From: Actinomycetota bacterium
GTDB taxonomy: Bacteria; Actinomycetota; Thermoleophilia; Gaiellales; Gaiellaceae
NCBI GenBank assembly: GCA_005883335.1
Contig: VAXM01000081.1
Coordinates: 1-33,081, forward strand
Direction: 5' to 3'
DNA length: 33,081 nt
The position numbers were made by a program, and so were the translations under genes. Shown in pieces: positions 16,596-23,275 of this stretch; within the stretch, counting starts at the first letter, position 1; every line of letters begins with the position of its first letter. The notes under the pieces were generated by a model. The model was not told where the DNA came from, ran no database searches, and saw only the letters and a program-made list of their open reading frames with translations.

Positions 16596-17990
16596 CTACG
16601 CGGCTTCGGGCTCGGCCTCGGGGATGACCGGTGCCTGCGGGCGGTGCGCGTGCCCGTGCCCGAGCAGGTGCCCGTGGGCCTCGGTTCCGTAGCCGCCCGG
16701 AACCGGGATGTAGAACTCGGGGTAGCCCCACATGCCGTGCTCGGAGACGTCCAGGCCGGCGGTTTCCGTCTCCTCCTCGACGCGGATGCCCCAGAGGCGC
16801 TTCATCGTCCAGAGGCACCCGAACGAGGCGGAGAAGGTAAACGCGCCGACGGCTGCGAGGCCGAGCAGCTGTATCCAGACCTGGTGCAGCGAGCCTGTGT
16901 AGACGAAGCCGCCGCGGCCCGTGTTCAGCGTCGCGGCGAGCGCCGGGACGGCGAAAAGACCGGTCGCCACGGTGCCCCACACACCCGAGACCCCGTGCAC
17001 GGCGACCGCGCCGATCGGGTCGTCGATTCCGATCCGCTCGACGGCCAGCACGCCGACGACTGCGATCACGCCCGCGACGAGGCCGATCACGACCGCGGCC
17101 CACGGGGCGACGAAGCCTGAGGCGGCGGTGACCGCGACGAGCGCGGCGAGGACGCCGTTCAGCATCATCGAGATGTCCGGCTTGCGGAGGACGAGCCACG
17201 CGGTGATTGCGCCGCTCACAGCTCCGGCCGCCGCGGCGAGGTTCGTCGTCAGCGCGACGTAGGCGAAGAAGCCGATCCGGTGGCCGGTGACCACGCTCAA
17301 CGTGGAGCCTGGGTTGAAGCCGAACCAGCCGAACCAGAGGATGAGCGTGCCGAGGACGGCGTACGGGATGTTGTGCCCGGGGATCGCGTTCCCGCGCCCT
17401 CCGTCGAACTTGCCGATCCGCGGGCCGAGGAGCAGCGCGCCCGCGAGCGCGGCCAGGGCGCCCTGGTAGTGGACGACCGTTGAGCCCGCGAAGTCCTGCA
17501 TCCCGAGCCCGAACAGCCACCCGCCGCCCCAGACCCAGTGCGAGGTGATCGAGTAGATGACCGTGAAGGCCGCGCCGAAGACGAAGTAGACCCAAAGCTT
17601 TGCGCGCTCGGCCATCGCGCCCCAGACGATCGCCAGCGAGACCCCGGCGAACACGACCTCGAAGAAGTAACCCGCAGCGCCCGGGATAGTCGTGAAGAAC
17701 GAGTACGGCGCCTTCCCGACCGACAGCAGCGAGTCGACCGAGGGTATGAAGCCGTGCGTGCCGATCACCTTGTTCCCGTCGCCGAACGCGATCCCGAAGC
17801 CGACCGCCCAGTAGACGAGCGAGCAGACGCCGAAGATCAGGACGTTCTTGCCGGCGATGTGAGCGGCGTTCTTCATCCGCGTCAGGCCAGCCTCGAGGAA
17901 CGCGAAGCCCGCCTGCATGAACATCACGAGCACGGCTGCGACGACGACCCACAGCGTATTGGCCGCGAGGAGAAGGTCGGAGTTCTTCAT
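16596..17990 (-). CDS. amtB: Ammonium transporter (Amt family)
   Basis: A 464-residue membrane channel with eleven expected helices that conducts ammonia/ammonium. Family signatures include MFMQAGFAFLEAGLTRMKNAAHI, DFAGSTVVHYQGALAAL with the first pore histidine, and GHNIPYAVLGTLILWFGWFGFNPGS. VHGVSGVWGTVATGLFA carries the second pore histidine. The cytoplasmic C-terminus is extended and His-rich (HGHLLGHGHAHRP), which could bind metal. The start ATG 17990 overlaps the PII stop as ATGA, the classic glnK-amtB pairing in which PII gates the channel. It is the fourth gene after the type II glutamine synthetase. Confidence 0.96.
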   Translation of the reverse strand: MKNSDLLLAANTLWVVVAAVLVMFMQAGFAFLEAGLTRMKNAAHIAGKNVLIFGVCSLVYWAVGFGIAFGDGNKVIGTHGFIPSVDSLLSVGKAPYSFFTTIPGAAGYFFEVVFAGVSLAIVWGAMAERAKLWVYFVFGAAFTVIYSITSHWVWGGGWLFGLGMQDFAGSTVVHYQGALAALAGALLLGPRIGKFDGGRGNAIPGHNIPYAVLGTLILWFGWFGFNPGSTLSVVTGHRIGFFAYVALTTNLAAAAGAVSGAITAWLVLRKPDISMMLNGVLAALVAVTAASGFVAPWAAVVIGLVAGVIAVVGVLAVERIGIDDPIGAVAVHGVSGVWGTVATGLFAVPALAATLNTGRGGFVYTGSLHQVWIQLLGLAAVGAFTFSASFGCLWTMKRLWGIRVEEETETAGLDVSEHGMWGYPEFYIPVPGGYGTEAHGHLLGHGHAHRPQAPVIPEAEPEAA

Positions 17991-18331
17991 GCCGCGTCCT
18001 CCAGCGGCCGGCCGGTCCGGTTGTGAGTGACATGGGCCACCGGGGTCGTCCAGACGAGCCCGTCGCCGGAATCGCTGCCGCTGCGCGCCGCGTCGGAGAC
18101 TGTTTCCGCGACCGCGGCCGCCAGGTGGTCGTCGACGACGAACGTCAGGAGCGCCTTCGGCAGGAACCGCGACTCGAAGACCCGCCCGCGGTACTCGTGC
18201 GTGATCCCGCGCTGGCGCCCGTGCCCGACCGCTTCGACCACCGTCACACCCACGTGGCCCGTCTGCTCTTCGACCGCATCGATCACGATCTCGACGCGCT
18301 CGCGGAGGACCACCGCCTCGACCTTGACCAT
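17987..18331 (-). CDS. Divergent PII-family nitrogen regulator
   Basis: A 114-residue PII-like trimer subunit that should gate the adjacent Amt channel. The fold is recognisable: VKVEAVVLRERVEIVIDAVEEQ, VTVVEAVGHGRQRG, the T-loop EYRGRVFESRFLPK and the C-terminal NRTGR. Key residues differ from classical PII. The uridylylated T-loop tyrosine (Tyr51 region, GAEY) is Phe here, and the nucleotide-binding GDGKIF segment reads GDGLVW. One of the two later arginines of the VRIRTG motif is lost. Covalent T-loop control as in E. coli is therefore unlikely. ATG 18331 is preferred over an upstream in-frame start at 18379 because a GAGGTGG site precedes it and it overlaps the acetyltransferase stop (TGATG). 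Confidence 0.88.
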   Translation of the reverse strand: MVKVEAVVLRERVEIVIDAVEEQTGHVGVTVVEAVGHGRQRGITHEYRGRVFESRFLPKALLTFVVDDHLAAAVAETVSDAARSGSDSGDGLVWTTPVAHVTHNRTGRPLEDAA

Positions 18332-18816
18332 CAGCCCACCACCTCGCTTCGTCGCTCCAGAAAGGTCACGTCCCGCCACATCCCGTGCATGCGGCCGATC
18401 CGCTCACGCGTCCCGACGACGCGGAAGCCAAAGCGCTGCAAGAGTCGGAGGCTCGGCTCGTTCTCCGGAAAGACGCCCGTCTCGAGCGTCCAGATCCCAC
18501 CGCGCTCGGAGCTCTCGATCAGCGCCGCGAGCAACTCCCGTCCCACACCCTCGCCGCGAGCGTCCTCCGCGACGTAGGTGCTCACCTCGGCCACGCCCGC
18601 GTAGCACTTCCGCGGCGACACCGGTGCCAACGCGATCCAGCCGACGACCCGCCCGTCCCGCTCCGCCACGAGGCGGTGCGCCGGCAGATGCGCGGCATCC
18701 CACGCCTCCCACGACAGCACCTCGGTCTCGAAGGTCGCATTGCCGGTCCGGATCCCTTCCGCGAAGATGCGCGCGACCTCCGGCCAGTCGTCAGGCCGAA
18801 GGTCGCGCAGGAGCAT
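18331..18816 (-). CDS. GNAT acetyltransferase, phosphinothricin acetyltransferase (PAT) like
   Basis: A 161-residue GCN5-related acetyltransferase. It opens LRDLRPDDWPEVARIFAEGI with TFETEVLSWEAWD, and the acetyl-CoA site is STYVAEDARGEGVGRELL. The end has ENEPSLRLLQRFGFRVVGTRERIGRMHGMWRDV, the pattern typical of PAT/YncA-like enzymes. Such enzymes acetylate glutamate-like amines such as phosphinothricin or methionine sulfoximine, both inhibitors of glutamine synthetase. It sits 3 bases after a glutamine synthetase and overlaps the PII gene, so protection of that enzyme is a reasonable but unproved role. The family is promiscuous and the true substrate may differ. Confidence 0.88.
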   Translation of the reverse strand: MLLRDLRPDDWPEVARIFAEGIRTGNATFETEVLSWEAWDAAHLPAHRLVAERDGRVVGWIALAPVSPRKCYAGVAEVSTYVAEDARGEGVGRELLAALIESSERGGIWTLETGVFPENEPSLRLLQRFGFRVVGTRERIGRMHGMWRDVTFLERRSEVVG

Positions 18817-18819
18817 CGG

Positions 18820-19863
18820 CTACGCCGCAAACGCGTCTTCGATCAGCGCCTGCGCGGTGACCGACTCGATCGTCTGCAGGATGCGGCCGGTGATGCGGTA
18901 CGGATCGGCCATCGAGTTCGGCCGACGATCTTCGAGGTAGCCACGGTGGCCGCTGTTGACGAAGCTGTGCGGGATGCGGATCGACGCCCCGCGATCGGCG
19001 ATGCCGTACGTGAAGTCGTCGATCGCCGCCGTCTCATGGAGCCCGGTCAGGCGCAAGTCGTTTTCGGGGCCGTAGCACGCGATGTGCTCGTCGCGCGCCT
19101 CCGAGAACGCGCTCATCAGCGCGGCGAAGTACTCCTCGCCGCCGATCTCGCGCAGGTGCTTCGTCGAGAAGTTCGTGTGCAGCCCCGAGCCGTTCCAGTC
19201 GACGTCGACGCCGAGCGGCTTCGGATGGAAGTTGACGTCGACGCCGTAGCGCTCGCAGAGGCGGAGCATCAGGTACCGCGCGATCCAGAGCTCGTCGGCT
19301 GCGCGCTTGGCGCCCTTGCCGAAGATCTGGAACTCCCACTGCCCCTTTGCGACCTCGGCATTCACGCCTTCGATCGCGATGCCGGCCTCGATGCAGAGGT
19401 CGATGTGCTCGTCGACGATCTGCCGCGCGATGTCGCCCACATTCTTGAAGCCGACGCCCGTGTAGTACTCGCCCTGCGGCGCGGGAAATCCCTCCTTCGG
19501 GAACCCGAGCGGCGAGCCGTCCTTGTACAGGAAGTACTCCTGTTCGAATCCGAACCAGGCGTCGGGGTCGTCTGCGATCGCGGCGCGGTTGTTCGACGGA
19601 TGCGGCGTTCCGTCGGGCAACAGCACCTCGCACATGACGAGGTGGCCGCGGTTGCGCGCAGGGTCGGGGAAGAGCGCGACCGGCTGGAGGAAGCAGTCCG
19701 AGCTCGAGCCGTCCGCCTGGCGTGTCGAGCTGCCGTCGAAGTTCCACAGCGGCAGCTGGTCGAGGGTCGGCTCCGTTTCGAAGTCGACGATCTTCGTCTT
19801 GCTGCGCAGGTTCGGAACGGGCTCGTAGCCGTCGAGCCAGATGTACTCGAGCTTGAACTTCAT
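18820..19863 (-). CDS. glnII: Type II (eukaryote-like) glutamine synthetase
   Basis: A 347-residue enzyme that makes glutamine from glutamate, ammonia and ATP. Length and motifs are those of the octa/decameric GSII class found in Streptomyces, Frankia and rhizobia. The motifs are LPLWNFDGSSTRQA, HPSNNRAAI, WFGFEQEYFLYK, AKGQWEFQIF, VDWNGSGLHTNFSTKHLRE and ASIRIPHSFVNSGHRGYLEDRRP. It lacks a GSI-type adenylylation region. ATG 19863 has a strong AGGAGG 7 bases upstream, which rules out the longer frame. It heads the operon with the acetyltransferase, PII and Amt genes. Its leader carries a terminator and a competing hairpin, implying attenuation control. Confidence 0.96.
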   Translation of the reverse strand: MKFKLEYIWLDGYEPVPNLRSKTKIVDFETEPTLDQLPLWNFDGSSTRQADGSSSDCFLQPVALFPDPARNRGHLVMCEVLLPDGTPHPSNNRAAIADDPDAWFGFEQEYFLYKDGSPLGFPKEGFPAPQGEYYTGVGFKNVGDIARQIVDEHIDLCIEAGIAIEGVNAEVAKGQWEFQIFGKGAKRAADELWIARYLMLRLCERYGVDVNFHPKPLGVDVDWNGSGLHTNFSTKHLREIGGEEYFAALMSAFSEARDEHIACYGPENDLRLTGLHETAAIDDFTYGIADRGASIRIPHSFVNSGHRGYLEDRRPNSMADPYRITGRILQTIESVTAQALIEDAFAA

Positions 19864-19890
19864 CCTGGTTCCTCCTCGTCTCGGACCAAC

Positions 19891-19925
19891 AAAAAAGGGC
19901 CCACGACTCTCTGGTCGTGAGGCCC
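19891..19925 (-). terminator. Intrinsic terminator inside the type II glutamine synthetase leader
   Basis: On the minus strand the stem is 19925-19914 paired with 19907-19897 (one bulged T at 19920), with a 6-base loop. Six T residues (plus-strand A at 19891-19896) follow directly. It lies between the stop of the serine protease gene and the glutamine synthetase Shine-Dalgarno, only about 28 bases before the start codon. The first bases of its 5' arm are also the 3' arm of an upstream hairpin (19919-19934), so the two cannot form together. It could simply end the protease transcript, but position and competing structure suggest an attenuator. Confidence 0.75.
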
Positions 19926-19959
19926 CAATGCCTCCGTGCCCGCCTTCGGCGGCAAGCAC
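19919..19959 (-). promoter_or_regulatory. Hairpins competing with the terminator in the glnII leader
   Basis: On the minus strand, hairpin P2 is GAGGC (19934-19930), loop ATTGGG, GCCTC (19923-19919). Its 3' arm is part of the terminator's 5' arm. One base upstream lies another hairpin (19959-19936): an outer 4-bp stem GTGC/GCAC, a 3-base bulge and an inner 5-bp stem with a GAA loop. P2 has a six-base loop with A at position 1 and G at position 4, the recognition pattern known for ANTAR antiterminator targets. The upstream hairpin does not have such a loop. Confidence 0.55.
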
Positions 19960-19966
19960 TGACCGC

Positions 19967-19995
19967 AACTTAGCTGAACAAACGGACGGCGTCTA
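19967..19995 (-). promoter_or_regulatory. Candidate promoter of the glnII operon
   Basis: On the minus strand TAGACG (19995-19990) and TAAGTT (19972-19967) are separated by exactly 17 bases and resemble -35 (4 of 6) and -10 boxes. The -35 box includes the stop codon of the protease gene. Transcription would start near 19960, exactly at the base of the first leader hairpin. Read-through from the protease gene is the alternative source of transcript. Confidence 0.45.
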
Positions 19996-20820
19996 GCAGG
20001 CGCGGAGCTTCTTGCAGACCTGGCGGATCGGGATCGCGAAGTTGATGTTCTCGCCGCCGCCCGCGACCAGCACCCCGACGATGTGGCCCTGCTTGTCGAG
20101 CGCGGGACCGCCGGAGTTGCCGGGGTTCGCGGCTGCGTCCGTCTGGATCGCCGTGCTCGAGACGCGGCTGACGATGCCGGTCGTCACCGTGCCGTAGAGC
20201 CCGTACGGGCTTCCGACCAGCAGCAGCTGGTCGCCGGTCTGCGGCAGCTTCGTGCGCGGCTTCTGCCAGAGCGGCACCGCTCCGGCCGGCTTGGCGTCCA
20301 TTCGGACGATCGCAAGATCGTGCTTCGGATCGGTCGCCAGCACCTCGCCGCTCCAGGCACCGCCCTTGCGTCTGATCGACACATCGCCGAGCTGGCCTTC
20401 CACGACGTGGTTCGCCGTCACGAGGTAGCTCGCGTCGCTGTCGCGCCAGGCGACGAAGCCGCTGCCGAGCCCGCGGTCGGTCTCGATCGTGAAGACGCTC
20501 TTGAGGACTCGCTTTGCGAGCGGGGCGATTCCTGTCTCGCGCCGCTTCAGCGTCTTCTCGGTGGAGCCGAGACGGCCGGCCAGCGCCACGTCGCGCGACT
20601 CGAGCAGGGTGACCTGCTTCTGCAGCTTTCCGATCTCGGTCCGGCGGGCTGAACGCTCCGAGCTGACCACCGTGGCCTGCCGCACCAGCACGAACATCGA
20701 CGCCGCGAGCGCGAGTAGCGCGACGATCACTGCGATGGCAGCGAGCGGAAAGCGGCGGGCGGGACCGTCGTCCCAGGTCTCGTCATAGGTCACGGGCGGC
20801 TCCACGGTTTTTATCGGCAC
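19993..20820 (-). CDS. Membrane-anchored trypsin-like serine protease (S1C, no PDZ)
   Basis: A 275-residue protein with one transmembrane helix (about residues 24-47), a short coiled coil (50-95) and an extracytoplasmic HtrA-like protease domain. The triad is intact: His138 in TANHVV, Asp168 in KHDLAIVRMD and Ser236 in NPGNSGGPA. No PDZ domain follows, so it resembles actinobacterial Mtb-MarP-like or HhoA-type proteases in minimal form. Start GTG 20820 has GGAAGG upstream. It lies upstream of glnII on the same strand, but the terminator in between suggests separate regulation. Substrates are unknown. Confidence 0.9.
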   Translation of the reverse strand: MPIKTVEPPVTYDETWDDGPARRFPLAAIAVIVALLALAASMFVLVRQATVVSSERSARRTEIGKLQKQVTLLESRDVALAGRLGSTEKTLKRRETGIAPLAKRVLKSVFTIETDRGLGSGFVAWRDSDASYLVTANHVVEGQLGDVSIRRKGGAWSGEVLATDPKHDLAIVRMDAKPAGAVPLWQKPRTKLPQTGDQLLLVGSPYGLYGTVTTGIVSRVSSTAIQTDAAANPGNSGGPALDKQGHIVGVLVAGGGENINFAIPIRQVCKKLRAC

Positions 20821-20839
20821 CCGAACCTTCCGGCTTTAC

Positions 20840-20868
20840 TTGCCGGTGGCCGAGTGCCTAGGTAAGGT
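20840..20868 (+). promoter_or_regulatory. Candidate sigma-70-type promoter of the ABC/methyltransferase/MFS operon
   Basis: TTGCCG at 20840-20845 and TAAGGT at 20863-20868 are spaced by exactly 17 bases. Transcription would start at about 20875. This is the best promoter match in the divergent gap between the protease and the ABC gene. It predicts a leader of about 90 bases. Confidence 0.55.
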
Positions 20869-20874
20869 CAGAGT

Positions 20875-20967
20875 CGTGCTGCTCACGGGTTGACTCACGG
20901 TTTCTCGGGCGCCGCCTGATCGCCAGGCAGGCGCCGGTCGTCCCGTACCCGAGTTAGGAGCAGCATG
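20875..20967 (+). promoter_or_regulatory. Structured leader that can mask its own ribosome site
   Basis: The predicted 5' end of the transcript, 20875-20884 (CGTGCTGCTC), pairs with 20958-20967 (GAGCAGCATG), which contains part of the Shine-Dalgarno and the ATG (9 Watson-Crick pairs and one G-U). Inside, 20904-20909 pairs with 20948-20953. An 11-bp hairpin with one bulged A occupies 20908-20935, so these two inner helices share two bases and partly compete. The direct repeat CTCACGG occurs at 20882 and 20894. The layout resembles a translational riboswitch or a protein-regulated leader; I do not recognise a known class. Confidence 0.5.
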
Positions 20968-21753
20968 CAGGCCCTAGAAGTTCACAACTTGCGCAAGGAG
21001 TTCGTCCGCCGCGACGGCGCGCGGGGCCGTCGTCGCGTCGAAGCGCTGCGCGGTGTGAGCTTTGACGTCGCGCGCGGCGAATGCGTCGCGATTTTGGGCC
21101 CGAACGGCTCGGGCAAGTCGACGCTGGTCCGCCTTCTGGCGACGCTGCTCCTCCCGGACGGCGGCAGCGCCCGCGTCTTCGGCCACGACGCGTTCCGCGA
21201 GACCCGCGCGGTGCGCAGGCTCGTCAACCGCGTCTCGGTCGAGGCCTCCTTCTTCAAGAAGATGTCCGCGGTCGAGAACCTGAGCTACGCGGCACGCTTC
21301 TACGGCCTGCGCGCTTCGGAGACCCGCGAGGAGATTCCGCGCATTCTCGGCCGCGTCGGCTTCCCCGCCGACCGCCGCGGCGACCCGATGGAGCACCTCT
21401 CGCGCGGCATGCAGCAGAAGGTCGCCCTGGCGCGGGCGCTCCTGACCGCGCCGGTCCTGCTCCTGCTCGACGAGCCGACGACCGGTCTCGACCCGCGCTC
21501 GAAGCAGGAGGTGCAGAAGTTCATCGAGGAAGTCCGAGCCGAGCACGACGCGACGGTGCTCCTCTGCACGCACGATCTCGCCGAGGCGGAGGCGCTGGCC
21601 GACCGCGTCGGGATCCTCGACGACGGCAATCTGCTCTGCCTCGAGCCGGCGGACCAGCTCAAGGCCCGTTACGGCTCCGAGACGCTCGAGGAGGCGTTCT
21701 TCGCCGCGAGCGGCCACGCCTTCGAGAACGGTGACGGAGGTGATCACCGATGA
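20965..21753 (+). CDS. ABC transporter ATP-binding protein
   Basis: A 262-residue nucleotide-binding subunit of an ABC-2 type exporter. Walker A is GPNGSGKST (about residues 44-52), the signature is LSRGMQQKVALARAL (Arg-Gly in place of the usual Gly-Gly), Walker B is LLLLDEPTTGLD, and the switch histidine is in LLCTHDLAEAEAL. The C-terminal ETLEEAFFAASG tail is typical of drug/lipid exporters of the DrrA/NatA group. A TAGGAG site precedes ATG 20965. It opens an operon with ATGA overlaps and is preceded by a structured leader. Confidence 0.94.
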   Translation: MQALEVHNLRKEFVRRDGARGRRRVEALRGVSFDVARGECVAILGPNGSGKSTLVRLLATLLLPDGGSARVFGHDAFRETRAVRRLVNRVSVEASFFKKMSAVENLSYAARFYGLRASETREEIPRILGRVGFPADRRGDPMEHLSRGMQQKVALARALLTAPVLLLLDEPTTGLDPRSKQEVQKFIEEVRAEHDATVLLCTHDLAEAEALADRVGILDDGNLLCLEPADQLKARYGSETLEEAFFAASGHAFENGDGGDHR

Positions 21754-22583
21754 GGGCGATGAGCCTCGCGCTGCGCCACGAGCTCGTCGGGCTTGGGGGC
21801 GTCGTCGAGCGCAACATCTACCTGGTCAAGCGCTACATCTGGTGGGACATCGCGTTCTTCCTCTGGACGGTCGCGAACACGCTGACGATCGTCTTCATCG
21901 CGAAGGGCATCCCGGCGGTGGGCGGCAAGATCGACGTCAGCCGCGTCACGACGATCCTGCTCGTCGGCGCCGTGATCTGGGCCTACCTCGGGATCATCTT
22001 CGAGATCCTCACCGAGACCGTCGCGTGGGAGCGCTGGGAGGGCACGATCGAGTACACGTTCATGGCGCCGCTCTCGCGCCCGGTGCACCTGTTCGGGATG
22101 GGCGCGTTCGCGGTCGTCTACGGGATCGTGCGCGCGGTGCTGCTGTTCGGGGTCGTGGCCGCGTTCTTCACGCTGCACGTGCCACACGCGAACTACATCG
22201 CGGCGCTCGTGCTGCTCGTCGTCGCGTCGATCTCGTTCATCGGGATCGGGATGATGACCGCGGTCCTGCCGCTGATCTCCCCCGAGAAGGGGACGCAGCT
22301 CGGGTTCGTCGCGCAGGGCCTGCTGCTCGTCGTCTCGGGCGTCTACTACCCGGTCTCGGTGCTGCCCGGCTGGATGCAGGCACTAGCGAAGATCTCGCCC
22401 GCGACCTACGCGCTGCGCGGCTGCCGGAACGCGATCCTCGAAGGGGCCGGGATCACCGACCTCTGGCGCGACATCTGGCCGCTGCTCGTGATCGGCGCCG
22501 TCTCCGTGCCGCTCGGGCTCTGGGTCTTCCACACGGGCGAGCGCTACGCGAAGAAGCACGGCAAGTTGAAGAGGTCCGGATGA
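21750..22583 (+). CDS. ABC-2 type transporter permease
   Basis: A 277-residue membrane protein with about six helices, partner of the preceding ATPase (ATGA overlap). It has the ABC-2 pattern: N-terminal cytoplasmic helix then WWDIAFFLWTVANTLTIVF, the middle WERWEGTIEYTFMAPLSRPVHL, and the late SGVYYPVSVLPGWMQALAKISPATYALRG motif. The LSRP...ISPATY signature is shared by exporters of antibiotics and lipids. The cargo cannot be told from sequence. It is coupled by another ATGA overlap to a methyltransferase gene. Confidence 0.93.
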   Translation: MRAMSLALRHELVGLGGVVERNIYLVKRYIWWDIAFFLWTVANTLTIVFIAKGIPAVGGKIDVSRVTTILLVGAVIWAYLGIIFEILTETVAWERWEGTIEYTFMAPLSRPVHLFGMGAFAVVYGIVRAVLLFGVVAAFFTLHVPHANYIAALVLLVVASISFIGIGMMTAVLPLISPEKGTQLGFVAQGLLLVVSGVYYPVSVLPGWMQALAKISPATYALRGCRNAILEGAGITDLWRDIWPLLVIGAVSVPLGLWVFHTGERYAKKHGKLKRSG

Positions 22584-23275
22584 AGGACTGGTTCGCGGGG
22601 TGCGTGGCCGAGCGCTACGACGAGTCGACCGCCGACATGCCGGTCGAGCCGGTGGTCGACTTCCTCGCCGGGCTCGCGGGCGACGGAGCCGCCCTCGAGC
22701 TCGCGATCGGGACCGGCCGCATCGCGCTGCCCCTCGCTGCGCGAGGCGTTGCAGTGGCCGGGATCGACCTGTCGCCGGACATGGTCGCAGAGCTGCGCAA
22801 GAAGCCCGGCGGCGGCGAGATCCCGGTCGCGATCGGCGACTACGCGACGACGCGCGTCGACGGGACGTTTTCGCTCTCCTACATCGTCTTCAACTCGATC
22901 AACAACCAGACGACCCAAGAGGGCCAGGTCGCGACGTTCGAGAACGCGGCCGCGCATCTCGAGCCCGGCGGGTGCTTCGTCGCCGAAGTCGGCGTGCCCT
23001 CGCGCGGCCCGCTGCGAGTGTTCGACTTGAGCGACACGCACGTGGGCGTCGACGAGTACGACGCCGACACACAGCGGCTCGTCTCGCACCACTTCAACCT
23101 CATCGATGGGCGCTGGGAGCGGCTGTCGATGCCGTTCCGCTCGGTCTCGCCCGCCGAGCTCGACCTGATGGCGCGGATCGCCGGCATGCGGCTTCGTGAG
23201 CGCTGGAGCGGCTGGCAGCGCGAGCCGTTCACAAGCGAGAGCCGGAAGCACGTCTCGGTCTGGGAGAAGGCATGA
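22580..23275 (+). CDS. Class I SAM-dependent methyltransferase
   Basis: A 231-residue soluble enzyme. It starts KDWFAGCVAERYDEST; motif I is ALELAIGTGRIALPLAARG, followed by GIDLSPDMVAELRKK and LEPGGCFVAEV. It belongs to the methyltransferase_25-like group acting on small molecules. The start ATG 22580 overlaps the permease stop (ATGA) and its own stop overlaps the MFS start, so translation of all four genes is linked. Position between two exporters suggests modification of an exported or toxic compound; that is inference. Confidence 0.9.
   Translation: MKDWFAGCVAERYDESTADMPVEPVVDFLAGLAGDGAALELAIGTGRIALPLAARGVAVAGIDLSPDMVAELRKKPGGGEIPVAIGDYATTRVDGTFSLSYIVFNSINNQTTQEGQVATFENAAAHLEPGGCFVAEVGVPSRGPLRVFDLSDTHVGVDEYDADTQRLVSHHFNLIDGRWERLSMPFRSVSPAELDLMARIAGMRLRERWSGWQREPFTSESRKHVSVWEKA

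Noticed and set aside
19949-19966. Hairpin with loop AGTGCT as the first ANTAR hairpin of the glnII leader
   Set aside because: It has the A1/G4 loop but needs a C/U mismatch, and the best promoter would start transcription inside it. Kept only as an alternative.
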